NCBI GenBank assembly: GCA_902576335.1
Contig: CACGVC010000004.1
Coordinates: 62,001-126,000 of the forward strand
Direction: 5' to 3'
Length of the DNA stretch: 64,000 nucleotides
From: an uncultured Pelagibacteraceae bacterium
Lineage (GTDB): Bacteria > Pseudomonadota > Alphaproteobacteria > Pelagibacterales > Pelagibacteraceae
The notes under the pieces: generated by a model
What the model saw: only the letters and a program-made list of their open reading frames with translations
The model's database searches: none
Told to the model about the DNA's origin: nothing
Shown: piece by piece, positions 10,798 to 18,560 of the stretch
Numbering within the stretch: the first letter of the stretch is position 1
Layout: every line of letters begins with the position of its first letter
Position numbers and translations under genes: made by a program

Positions 10798-11382
10798 TTA
10801 TTTTGAAGAAAATTCTTTTAATGTTTTAAACAAGGATTCGATATTACCATTATTGGAGTTTAATATTGATGCAAACTCCTCTTTTTGTGTTCTTGCTAAA
10901 CTTAAGCCTTCTATTATTAGGTCTCTTATAAGCGGGTTATCCTGATTTTTTGTATAAATTCTCCAGTCAATTTTCACTTCAGGCCTTTCAGAGGTTTCTT
11001 TTAAGACACTATTCACAATAGTATAGTTTTCACTTAAAACTTTTTTTGATAATACATCAATTTCTGGATTCGTATATTCTGATAATCTACTAGAAAAACT
11101 TTTTAAAAAATAATCTTCAAATAATTGTAAATACTGAATTTTTTCCTCCTTACTCAAGTTTTTTCTTGCTGATCCAAGAGAATAAAAACCCACACCCTGA
11201 ATATCAACAGTTTCTTTAGCTATCACCTTCAACTTATTGATTTTTTCCTCTTGAGAAATATTTTTAGCTAATATTTCAGATGCTCTGTTGACTGTGGATT
11301 GAACAAATACATCTGGTTCAACGGAAAAAGCATGAATAAAATTAAAATTTAGAAATATTAAAATTAAAAAAATTTTTTTCAT
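10798..11382 (-). CDS. mlaC: MlaC-type periplasmic phospholipid-binding protein (Ttg2D/tolC-tolerance family)
   Basis: MlaC shuttles phospholipids through the periplasm between the outer-membrane MlaA complex and the inner-membrane Mla transporter. This 194-residue protein has a signal peptide (MKKIFLILIFLNFNFIHAFS) and the family pattern of a helical N-terminal part (QSTVNRASEILAKN), then GVGFYSLGSARKNLS, and then WRIYTKNQDNPLIRDLIIEG, which matches the W-x-(I/V) ... D-(L/V)-x-(I/V)-E-G-(I/L)-S block of MlaC proteins. It lies 23 bases downstream of the mlaA-like gene on the same strand. The mlaFED transporter genes are not in this window. Confidence 0.88.
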   Translation of the reverse strand: MKKIFLILIFLNFNFIHAFSVEPDVFVQSTVNRASEILAKNISQEEKINKLKVIAKETVDIQGVGFYSLGSARKNLSKEEKIQYLQLFEDYFLKSFSSRLSEYTNPEIDVLSKKVLSENYTIVNSVLKETSERPEVKIDWRIYTKNQDNPLIRDLIIEGLSLARTQKEEFASILNSNNGNIESLFKTLKEFSSK

Positions 11383-11405
11383 CTCTATATTATTTAGATA
11401 AACTT

Positions 11406-12200
11406 TTAATTATTATCTATTTCTTCCCAATCTTCCTCATTTTTGTAGAAAATCTCGATATTTCCTTTTCTAACATTGCTAATTTTATTTTCTCTGTCTT
11501 GCAAATACAAACTTTTTACTGAAGCATAAAAATCAATGGAATTTATTTCGAGATTATCAAATGACTCAATATTATTTGATCTAAAATCAATACCCTCTAC
11601 AGCCTTTGTTGCCATATAAAAACCTTCACTTAAATATTCGTTATTTCCGTGAACAGATGCGTTATAGTAAGGATCCCCCCCTAATACATTCATAAAAGAA
11701 CCAGTTGTATCTCTTAATGTTGATGGTCCTAAAACTGGTAAAACAACGTAACAGCCTGGTCCAACTCCCCATGCACCTAAAGTTTGACCATAATCCTCCT
11801 TTTCATATTTTGGAAAACCCATTTGATTTGCAACATCGATAGTACCTAATATTCCAACAGTTGAGTTGACTGCAAGTCTTGCCGTATTAATAATTGCTAG
11901 TTTGATATCACCCTGCAAAACATTATTTGGTATTGTAACCAAACTTGATAAGTTTGTAACAAAATTATGAGTACCTTTTTGGATAGGATCTGGTAAACTT
12001 CTATAACTTTCAGCAAGGGGTTTTATAATAGCTTTGTCCAGACTTTGATTAAATGCAAAAGTTGCTCTGTTTAAATTTTTAAAACAATCTTTAACTTTTT
12101 TCGGCTCTTTATCTATCTTTAATTCACCATCAGATCCAGCATTTGCATCCAATGTTAATAAAAAAATTGAAATTAAAATTAATGGTAATTTTTTTAACAT
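11406..12200 (-). CDS. mlaA: MlaA/VacJ-family outer-membrane lipid-asymmetry protein
   Basis: MlaA removes misplaced phospholipids from the outer leaflet of the outer membrane. Family signatures are FKNLNRATFAFNQSLDKAI near the start, GDIKLAIINTARLAVNST, then YGQTLGAWGVGPGCYVVLP and LGPSTLRDTTG. An N-terminal hydrophobic signal is present, but the segment around its expected cleavage site (LLTLDANAGSDG) has no lipobox cysteine, whereas E. coli MlaA is a lipoprotein. It is the first gene of a two-gene unit with mlaC and is divergent from the amidase gene across about 106 bases. Confidence 0.9.
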   Translation of the reverse strand: MLKKLPLILISIFLLTLDANAGSDGELKIDKEPKKVKDCFKNLNRATFAFNQSLDKAIIKPLAESYRSLPDPIQKGTHNFVTNLSSLVTIPNNVLQGDIKLAIINTARLAVNSTVGILGTIDVANQMGFPKYEKEDYGQTLGAWGVGPGCYVVLPVLGPSTLRDTTGSFMNVLGGDPYYNASVHGNNEYLSEGFYMATKAVEGIDFRSNNIESFDNLEINSIDFYASVKSLYLQDRENKISNVRKGNIEIFYKNEEDWEEIDNN

Positions 12201-12306
12201 ATATTTCTATTTTATATATTATTGATAGTTATGTAAATTAACATTTATTAAAAAAAAATGTCCATAAAATGTTTATAAATGGCCTAAAATTGTATTAATA
12301 TTAATA

Positions 12307-13035
12307 ATGGATAAAATTTACGACTATTCACCAAATTTCAGCTTTCCAAAAAGGTCAAAAAAAAGAATTAAATTTATAATCATTCATTACACTGGTATGA
12401 AAAAAGAGTCAGACTCAATCAAGAGACTGCAGAGTCCTAGGTCTAAAGTTAGTTCACATTATTTAATAAAAAAAAATGGTAAAATATTAACTCTAGTTCC
12501 TGATCTTTATGAAGCTTGGCATGCTGGTTTATCAAATTGGAAAAATCATAAATATTTAAATAAAAATTCGATTGGTATCGAAATTACTAATCCAGGTCAC
12601 CAATATGGTTACAAAAATTTTTCAAGGGAACAAATTTTTTCATTAAAAAAACTTTTAATATCTTTAATTAAAAAATTTAAAATTAAAAAAAAGTATATTC
12701 TTGGTCATTCTGATATATCTCCTGGTCGAAAAAAAGATCCAGGTGAAAAATTTCCTTGGGCAAAGCTCGCTAAAAATGGGTTGGTTTGGTTTCATAATTT
12801 AGATTTAAAAAAAATTAAAAAATTTAGAAAAGTTAAACTTTCATCTAAATTTGAAAAAAATATTTTTCTTAAAAATCTTTATAAAATTGGATATAAAAAG
12901 ATAAAAGGTTTAAAATTGGACAAGAATATAAAATATCTTACAAAAGCATTCCAAAGGAGATTTAGACAAGATTTGGTTGATGGTATAATAGACCAAGAGT
13001 GCTTAATAATAAGTAAAAACCTTGTCTCTCATTAA
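12307..13035 (+). CDS. N-acetylmuramoyl-L-alanine amidase (AmiD/AmpD type, Amidase_2)
   Basis: The enzyme cleaves the amide bond between N-acetylmuramic acid and the stem peptide of peptidoglycan. The Amidase_2 zinc ligands are visible: the first His in IIHYTGM, a central NSIGIEITNPG block, and LGHSDISPGRKKDPGEKFPW with the second His and the catalytic K/D region. The C-terminal 50 residues (LTKAFQRRFRQDLVDGIID) resemble a peptidoglycan-binding domain. No signal peptide is evident, so a cytoplasmic recycling role like AmpD is possible, although the added binding domain is more like AmiD. The 242 residues start at ATG 12307. Confidence 0.88.
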   Translation: MDKIYDYSPNFSFPKRSKKRIKFIIIHYTGMKKESDSIKRLQSPRSKVSSHYLIKKNGKILTLVPDLYEAWHAGLSNWKNHKYLNKNSIGIEITNPGHQYGYKNFSREQIFSLKKLLISLIKKFKIKKKYILGHSDISPGRKKDPGEKFPWAKLAKNGLVWFHNLDLKKIKKFRKVKLSSKFEKNIFLKNLYKIGYKKIKGLKLDKNIKYLTKAFQRRFRQDLVDGIIDQECLIISKNLVSH

Positions 13036-13077
13036 AAAATTAAACTTGAAATTTTCTGGTTAAATTATAGATTATTT

Positions 13078-13435
13078 CAGCCAGATGAACGATTTATCGC
13101 TTTAATTTTTTAAAGAGGAAAGTCCGGACTCTACAAGAATACAGTGCCAGGTAATACCTGGCAGGGGCAACCCTAGGGATAGTGCCACAGAAAACAAACC
13201 GCCATAACATGGCAAGGGTGAAAAGGTGTGGTAAGAGCACACCGGTTCTATTGGTAACAATGAACGCTGGAAAACCCCGCTGGGAGCAAAACTAAGTAGA
13301 GATGACAATGTTGAAAAACTAAAAGCAATTCTTGGCTAGTCATCAGGGTTAGTTGCTTGAGCTCAAAAGTGATTTTGAGCCTAGATAAATGATAAATTTA
13401 AATGACAGAACCCGGCTTACAGTTCATCTGGCCTC
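13078..13435 (+). ncRNA. rnpB: RNase P RNA (bacterial type A-like)
   Basis: This is the catalytic RNA that trims tRNA 5' leaders. The first helix is formed by GCCAGATGAAC (13080-13090) and its exact complement GTTCATCTGGC (13422-13432). The hallmark conserved blocks are present: GAGGAAAGTCCGGACTC near the 5' end, an internal AGAGCACACCGG block and GACAGAACCCGGCTTAC near the 3' end. The ends are set from the terminal helix and are uncertain by several bases. It lies between the amidase gene and the division-cluster promoter. The open frame on the opposite strand here is spurious. Confidence 0.96.
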
Positions 13436-13456
13436 ATAATAATTTAATCAATATAA

Positions 13457-13483
13457 ATGTTCACGTTTTGATTCATTTTTGAT
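13457..13483 (+). promoter_or_regulatory. 27-bp element shared with the umuDC upstream region
   Basis: The sequence starts ATGTTCACGTTTTGATTC and continues CATTTTTGAT. Its reverse complement matches 61738-61764 at 25 of 27 positions; the two differences are purine changes. The orientation relative to the downstream gene is the same at both sites (mraZ here, umuD there). GTTCACGTTTTGAYTC loosely resembles the alphaproteobacterial LexA site GTTC-N7-GTTC, but the second half-site deviates. A damage-responsive operator is an inference. Confidence 0.55.
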
Positions 13484-13518
13484 CAAACTTTTTATCTTTT
13501 TCTCTGTTAACCTAAGTG

Positions 13519-13547
13519 TTGACTCATTCATCAAAAACCCATATTAT
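13519..13547 (+). promoter_or_regulatory. Sigma-70 promoter of the division/cell-wall cluster
   Basis: TTGACT (13519-13524) and TATTAT (13542-13547) are separated by 17 bases, close to the sigma-70 consensus. Transcription would begin near 13554, leaving a leader of roughly 37 bases before the mraZ ATG at 13591. The -10 element is overlapped by the TGGG boxes described next. Confidence 0.65.
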
Positions 13548-13570
13548 CCCATAAATTCCCAAATTGTGGG
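13538..13570 (+). promoter_or_regulatory. MraZ operator: three TGGG boxes at 10-bp spacing
   Basis: CCC cores occur at 13538-13540, 13548-13550 and 13558-13560. Each is followed by A, so on the minus strand they are TGGG boxes repeated exactly every 10 bp. A GTGGG in the opposite orientation follows at 13566-13570. MraZ proteins are known to bind tandem TGGG-type repeats upstream of their own gene, so autoregulation is expected. The boxes flank and overlap the -10 element and likely start site, which fits repression. Confidence 0.75.
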
Positions 13571-13590
13571 AACAAAGAATTTTATGGCTT

Positions 13591-14046
13591 ATGTTTTTAT
13601 CGACGTACGAAAACAAACTAGACAAAAAAGGAAGGGTGTCTGTGCCTGCAAGTTTTAGATCATATTTATCTAATCTTGGTTATAACGGGATAATTTGTTA
13701 TCCTTCTTTCAACAATCAATCAATAGAGGCATGGCCTCAAGACAGAATAGAAAAAATTTCTAATACAATTGATACCTTAAGTCCATTTGAAGAAAAGAGA
13801 GATTTTTTTGCAACTTCAATTTTATCTGAGAGCACAAATTTACAATTTGATAGTGAAGGTAGGATTTCACTAACTTCAAAATTACTAAAACATGCGAAAA
13901 TAAAAAATAGTATGATTTTTGTTGGTCAAGGAAAAACTTTTCAAATTTGGGAACCAACAATTTTTGAAAAATTTAGGGCAAACGCTAGAAAAAAAGCAAA
14001 TTTAAATCGTTCAAGTCTTAAATGGGAGAGTCAATTTAACAAATAG
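13591..14046 (+). CDS. mraZ: Transcriptional regulator MraZ
   Basis: MraZ is the AbrB-like DNA-binding protein that heads many division and cell-wall clusters and represses its own promoter. Two SpoVT/AbrB-like repeats are visible: the first begins [20 protein letters not shown], and the second contains [20 protein letters not shown]. The ATG at 13591 is preferred because it places the conserved [14 protein letters not shown] at the N-terminus. An upstream in-frame TTG at 13564 lies inside the operator. ftsZ starts 17 bases downstream, instead of the more usual rsmH. Confidence 0.95.
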   Translation: MFLSTYENKLDKKGRVSVPASFRSYLSNLGYNGIICYPSFNNQSIEAWPQDRIEKISNTIDTLSPFEEKRDFFATSILSESTNLQFDSEGRISLTSKLLKHAKIKNSMIFVGQGKTFQIWEPTIFEKFRANARKKANLNRSSLKWESQFNK

Positions 14047-14063
14047 AGAAAGAGGGGGATAAA

Positions 14064-15539
14064 ATGACAATTAACTTTAAGGTACCAGAGATAAAAGAAT
14101 TAAAGCCTCGAATATTAGTTCTTGGAGTTGGAGGAGCTGGAGGTAATGCGATAAATGAAATGATTGATGCGGGAGTAGAAGGAGTTGAATTTGTTGCAGT
14201 AAACACTGATGCTCAAGATTTAAAAACAAGCAAATCAAAAACAAGGATTCAACTTGGAATTAATTTAACAAAAGGTTTAGGTGCTGGAGCAAAACACGAG
14301 ATAGGTTTAGCAGCAGCCAATGAATCTTTAAATGATATAATTGATGTTCTTAAAGGTGCCAATATGGTTTTTATTACTGCTGGGATGGGTGGTGGAACTG
14401 GCACTGGAGCAGCACATGTAATTGCTAGAGCAGCCAAAGAATTAAATATTCTTACAGTAGGTGTAGTAACATTGCCATTCTTATATGAAGCACCTTCACG
14501 AATGAGAAGAGCACACGACGGCCTTGAGGAATTAAGAAAACATGTAGATACTATTATAGTAATTCCTAATCAAAACTTATTCAAAGTTGCAAACGAGCAA
14601 ACTACTTATAAAGAGTCTTTTCAACTATCAAATAGTATCTTGAGACATGGAGTTCAAAGTATAACAGATTTAATGGTAAAAGATGGTTTGGTTAATTTAG
14701 ATTTTGCTGATGTTGAAACTGTTATGAGCTCAATGGGTAAAGCTATGATGGGAACAGGGGAAGCTGAAGGCGAAGGTAGAGCAGATAAAGCTACTGAATT
14801 AGCTTTGAATAATCCACTAATTGATGAGTATTCTCTAAAAGGTGCAAAAGGTTTATTAATAAATATCACTGGTGGTGAAGATTTAAAGCTTTTTGAGGTA
14901 GATGAAATTGTAAATAAAATAAGATCTGAAGTTGATGTAGAAGCTGAAATAATAAATGGATCAATAATTGATCCATCTTTGGATGGTAAAATCAGAGTTT
15001 CAATTGTTGCTACTGCTTTAGATGGAAAGCAACCCGAGTCAAAATCTGTAATTAATATGGTTCATCGGATTCAAAATAGGAATACTGGTTATTCAGATTT
15101 TTCAAATGTTAATCCAACACAATCATTTCATTTTTCAAGTAACAATTCGGAACCAGTTACCCATGGAGCTAATGCTTTAAAACTTGAGAATGAAGTTGTT
15201 ACGGAAAATATGAGTCAGACGATCAATTCGCAATCTGTCGATGAAGTAAATAACCAATATCACGAGGAATTTCTAAAAAACCAAGAAATTGAGAAATTGA
15301 AAGATATTGTTTCCGAGAGTAATGAAATACATTTTTCTGATGAAACCTCAGTTTCTGTGGAAAAGGAACAAGATAATCAAAACGATCTTAGAGAATTTGG
15401 AGTTGACGCTAATGAACCAGATTTGTTTAGCTCTGAAAATGACAACTCAGAGCCAAACGATCTTCTGAATTCCTCAAAAGAGGAAAAAGAAGAGGATGAT
15501 CTCGAAATTCCTGCATTTTTAAGAAGACAAAAAAATTAA
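14064..15539 (+). CDS. ftsZ: Cell division protein FtsZ
   Basis: FtsZ is the tubulin-like GTPase that forms the division ring. The GTP-binding domain has [16 protein letters not shown] near residue 20, the tubulin signature GGGTGTGA at 109-116, and the NxxD/T7 region around residue 200. A long acidic, low-complexity linker (about 330-475) leads to the conserved C-terminal peptide [11 protein letters not shown], the docking site for membrane tethers such as FtsA. A strong Shine-Dalgarno sequence (GAGGGGG) precedes the ATG. Its position directly after mraZ, far from ftsQ and ftsA, is unusual. Confidence 0.98.
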   Translation: MTINFKVPEIKELKPRILVLGVGGAGGNAINEMIDAGVEGVEFVAVNTDAQDLKTSKSKTRIQLGINLTKGLGAGAKHEIGLAAANESLNDIIDVLKGANMVFITAGMGGGTGTGAAHVIARAAKELNILTVGVVTLPFLYEAPSRMRRAHDGLEELRKHVDTIIVIPNQNLFKVANEQTTYKESFQLSNSILRHGVQSITDLMVKDGLVNLDFADVETVMSSMGKAMMGTGEAEGEGRADKATELALNNPLIDEYSLKGAKGLLINITGGEDLKLFEVDEIVNKIRSEVDVEAEIINGSIIDPSLDGKIRVSIVATALDGKQPESKSVINMVHRIQNRNTGYSDFSNVNPTQSFHFSSNNSEPVTHGANALKLENEVVTENMSQTINSQSVDEVNNQYHEEFLKNQEIEKLKDIVSESNEIHFSDETSVSVEKEQDNQNDLREFGVDANEPDLFSSENDNSEPNDLLNSSKEEKEEDDLEIPAFLRRQKN

Positions 15540-15557
15540 TGATCTTCGAGAAAATAA

Positions 15558-16568
15558 ATGGAAGCCACCATAATACCGGATAGATTAAATCACTATCCAG
15601 TATTGCTAAAAGAAATTATTAGCATTATTTCCCCTCAATATGGTGGCACATTTATTGATTGTACTTTTGGCCAAGGTGGATATTCAAAAGAGATACTTAA
15701 ATTTCCGAATACTAAAGTAATCGGTATTGATAGAGATGTTAAAAGTAAAAGAATAGCAGACCAAATTAGTAGAAATTTTGAGGGTAGGTTTTTTTTTAAG
15801 AATATTAAGTTTAGTCAATTAAATAATTTAAAGTTAAAAAATGAAAATATTAAAGGTGTAATATTTGATTTGGGTTATTCTTTAAACCAAATGAGAGATG
15901 ATGAGAAAGGATTATCATTTAGTTCTCAAGGTCAACTAAATATGAAATTAGGTTTAAATGATTTTTCAGCAAAAGAGACAATCAACAAACTAGAATTAGA
16001 TGACTTACAAAAAATTTTCAAATATTTTGGTGAAGAGAAAGAGGCAAGAACGATCGCAAGAAGAATAGTGAATGAAAGAGTAAAGCAGGATCTTGATACA
16101 CAAAGTTTAGTAAATATTATTGAGTCGGTAAAAAAAAGAGATAATTCTAAAATTCATAGCTCAACGAAAGTTTTTCAAGCAATTAGAATATTCGTAAATA
16201 AAGAAATTAGTGAATTAATTTATGGGTTAATAAATGCTACAAAAATTTTAAAAAAAGATGGAATATTGGCAGTAGTTAGTTTTCACTCATTAGAGGATAA
16301 GATTGTAAAATATTTTTTTAGGAGTTTATCGGAAAATAAAAGTATCTCACGGTACCAACCAAAAATAATTCAGTCAGAACCTATATTTTTTACAAAACAG
16401 AGAAAGCCTATCGTTCCAGGCGAAAAAGAGTTAAGTGAAAATATATCATCTAGATCCGCAAAATTGAGATTTATTATAAAAAAAAAAAATTTTTATAATT
16501 TCGATACCGATGTATTTGAGAAATTTCAATCATTAATTGAAGTAGAAAATATAAGTAATAAATTATGA
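15558..16568 (+). CDS. rsmH: 16S rRNA (cytosine-1402-N4) methyltransferase
   Basis: RsmH methylates C1402 of 16S rRNA using S-adenosylmethionine. Family motifs include [13 protein letters not shown], the SAM-binding [29 protein letters not shown] and, near the end, [16 protein letters not shown] and a RSAKLRF-type block. The length is 336 residues, near normal. It overlaps the ftsL-like gene by four bases (ATGA), consistent with translational coupling. Confidence 0.96.
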   Translation: MEATIIPDRLNHYPVLLKEIISIISPQYGGTFIDCTFGQGGYSKEILKFPNTKVIGIDRDVKSKRIADQISRNFEGRFFFKNIKFSQLNNLKLKNENIKGVIFDLGYSLNQMRDDEKGLSFSSQGQLNMKLGLNDFSAKETINKLELDDLQKIFKYFGEEKEARTIARRIVNERVKQDLDTQSLVNIIESVKKRDNSKIHSSTKVFQAIRIFVNKEISELIYGLINATKILKKDGILAVVSFHSLEDKIVKYFFRSLSENKSISRYQPKIIQSEPIFFTKQRKPIVPGEKELSENISSRSAKLRFIIKKKNFYNFDTDVFEKFQSLIEVENISNKL

Positions 16569-16882
16569 AAAAAATTGTAGTGATTATTTTTATATTTTTA
16601 TTAATATTCTCTACTGCAATAATAAAAAACTCTACAAAAAAAATCGAAGATAAAATATTTGCAGTAAAAGAAAGTTTAAGAGTTTTTGAAAATGAACTAG
16701 ATGATACCAAATTAGAATTTGAATATTTAAGTTCAACAGAAAAATTACTTGAGTATCAATCAAAGTATTTCGAAAAGGACCTAATTCAGAGGGATATAAA
16801 TTCAATAAAAACATTAATTAAAAAACCTAATGGTTTATTTATTAACGACCTAAATACTTTTGAACTAAATGAAAAAAAATAA
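16565..16882 (+). CDS. ftsL: Small FtsL-like septal protein
   Basis: The 105-residue protein has one N-terminal membrane segment ([16 protein letters not shown]) followed by a coiled-coil-like charged region ([20 protein letters not shown]). That is the topology of FtsL, which forms a complex with FtsQ and FtsB and activates FtsW/FtsI. Sequence similarity is too weak to prove the family from inspection. The identification rests mainly on topology and on its place between rsmH and ftsI, where ftsL normally sits. It overlaps ftsI by 14 bases. Confidence 0.8.
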   Translation: MKKIVVIIFIFLLIFSTAIIKNSTKKIEDKIFAVKESLRVFENELDDTKLEFEYLSSTEKLLEYQSKYFEKDLIQRDINSIKTLIKKPNGLFINDLNTFELNEKK

Positions 16883-18557
16883 TTTAAATATTATCTTAGA
16901 GGATCAAAAAAATGACTTTTTGTATGAAAAAAATAAATTAAATTTAGATGTTTCATTTAATAGAATAAGTTTCATTTTTTTTATTTTTTTTATTATTTCA
17001 ATCATTTATTCTATTCAACTAGCTCATCTGGGTTCAAGAAAGGATAATAGAATAACTAATTCAAATTTACTAAATCCAACTCACGAACTTTATAGAGCAG
17101 ATATAGTTGATAGAAATGGCAAATATTTAGTTAAAACCGTAAATTCTATTGATATTGGCATTAGTTCAAAAAAGATTATTAATAAAGATAAATTAATTTT
17201 AAATTTAAAATATATTTTTCCAAATAAAGATTATGATCTGATCAGAAAAAAAATGGAAAAAAAGAATTTTTTCTATTTTGAAAAAAAAATATCACAAGAA
17301 AATTATGAAAAAATAATGAAACTGGGCGATAAATCTATCCAACCAGAGGATAGACTAATAAGAATATACCCTGAAAAAAATCTATTCAGTCACATTATAG
17401 GTCAAATTGATGATAACAATTCAGGTATTTCTGGTTTAGAAAAATCATTTGATGATAAACTTAAAATTTCAACTGAGCCAATTGTATTAAGTTTAGATAA
17501 AGATATTCAATACCTAATAAGAAATGAATTAATCAAGTTTAATAAAATTTTTAACACCAAAGGAAGTGCAGCGATTTTAATGAATGTTAATAGTGGCGAA
17601 ATCTTATCTTTAATTTCTTTACCAGACTTTAACCCAAATAAAAGAGAGAGAATTACTGATATAAATTATATTAATAGAGCAACAAAAGGAGTTTATGAAT
17701 TTGGTTCAGTTTTTAAAACATTTACTTTAGCTGCAGCATTTAATGAGAGAATCATTGAGCCAGATACTAAATTTTCAAATTTACCAAAATCTTTGACATG
17801 TGCTGGATTTCCAATCAGAGAGTATGATAAAAAGATCCCCTCAGATCTTACTGCCGAACAAATTTTAATAAGATCTGGAAACATAGGATCTGTTAGGATT
17901 GGCCAAAAAGTTGGAGAAGAAAAATTTAAATTATTTTTATCTAAACTTGGTGTATTAAAAAAAATTGAATTCGATATTGAGGAAGTTGGCAAACCAATCG
18001 ATTTTAAGTGGGGAAAATGCCCGTTAGCTACAGCATCTTTTGGTCATGGTATTACAACCACATTACTTCAAGTTGTTAAGGCATACTCAATTATTGTGAA
18101 TGGAGGTTATTATATAAACCCAACTCTCGTTAAAATTAATAAAAAAATAAAGGCTGAAAAAGTTTTAGATGAAAATATTTCAAAAAAAATTTTACCAATT
18201 TTGAGAAAAATTGTTTCTACTAATGAGGGGACAGCTAAATTAGCTGACATTTATGGGTACGATATTGGTGGTAAAACAGGGACTGCAAATAAAAGTCTAA
18301 AAGGCGTTTACTCAAATGAAAAAGTTAATACTTTTGTTTCAGTTTTTCCTACAAAAAAACCGAAGTTTATTTTAGCAGTTATGTTAGATGCACCCAAAAT
18401 AAATAATGATTATATTTATAATTATAGAGATGGATCAAATTTTAAATTGAAAGGAAGCCCAAGAAACACTGCTGGTTGGAACAGTGTGGAAGCAGCAGGT
18501 CATATCGTAGAAAAAATTGGGCCTATTTTAGCCACAAAATATAGTGAAATTAATTAA
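16869..18557 (+). CDS. ftsI: Septal peptidoglycan transpeptidase FtsI (PBP3)
   Basis: FtsI cross-links septal peptidoglycan as partner of FtsW. There is a single N-terminal membrane anchor (about residues 33-50), then the class B PBP dimerisation domain (RADIVDRNGKYLVKTV). The transpeptidase domain has the catalytic SxxK in FGSVFKTFTLAAA, the SxN motif as RSGNIGS and KTGT in IGGKTGTANK. The 562 residues are normal for the family. It is followed three bases later by the fused murE-murF gene. Confidence 0.96.
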   Translation: MKKNNLNIILEDQKNDFLYEKNKLNLDVSFNRISFIFFIFFIISIIYSIQLAHLGSRKDNRITNSNLLNPTHELYRADIVDRNGKYLVKTVNSIDIGISSKKIINKDKLILNLKYIFPNKDYDLIRKKMEKKNFFYFEKKISQENYEKIMKLGDKSIQPEDRLIRIYPEKNLFSHIIGQIDDNNSGISGLEKSFDDKLKISTEPIVLSLDKDIQYLIRNELIKFNKIFNTKGSAAILMNVNSGEILSLISLPDFNPNKRERITDINYINRATKGVYEFGSVFKTFTLAAAFNERIIEPDTKFSNLPKSLTCAGFPIREYDKKIPSDLTAEQILIRSGNIGSVRIGQKVGEEKFKLFLSKLGVLKKIEFDIEEVGKPIDFKWGKCPLATASFGHGITTTLLQVVKAYSIIVNGGYYINPTLVKINKKIKAEKVLDENISKKILPILRKIVSTNEGTAKLADIYGYDIGGKTGTANKSLKGVYSNEKVNTFVSVFPTKKPKFILAVMLDAPKINNDYIYNYRDGSNFKLKGSPRNTAGWNSVEAAGHIVEKIGPILATKYSEIN

Positions 18558-18560
18558 TTT

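Noticed and set aside
13102..13308. Open frame on the minus strand inside rnpB
   Set aside because: It is antisense to a highly structured RNA gene with conserved blocks; no protein-like features.
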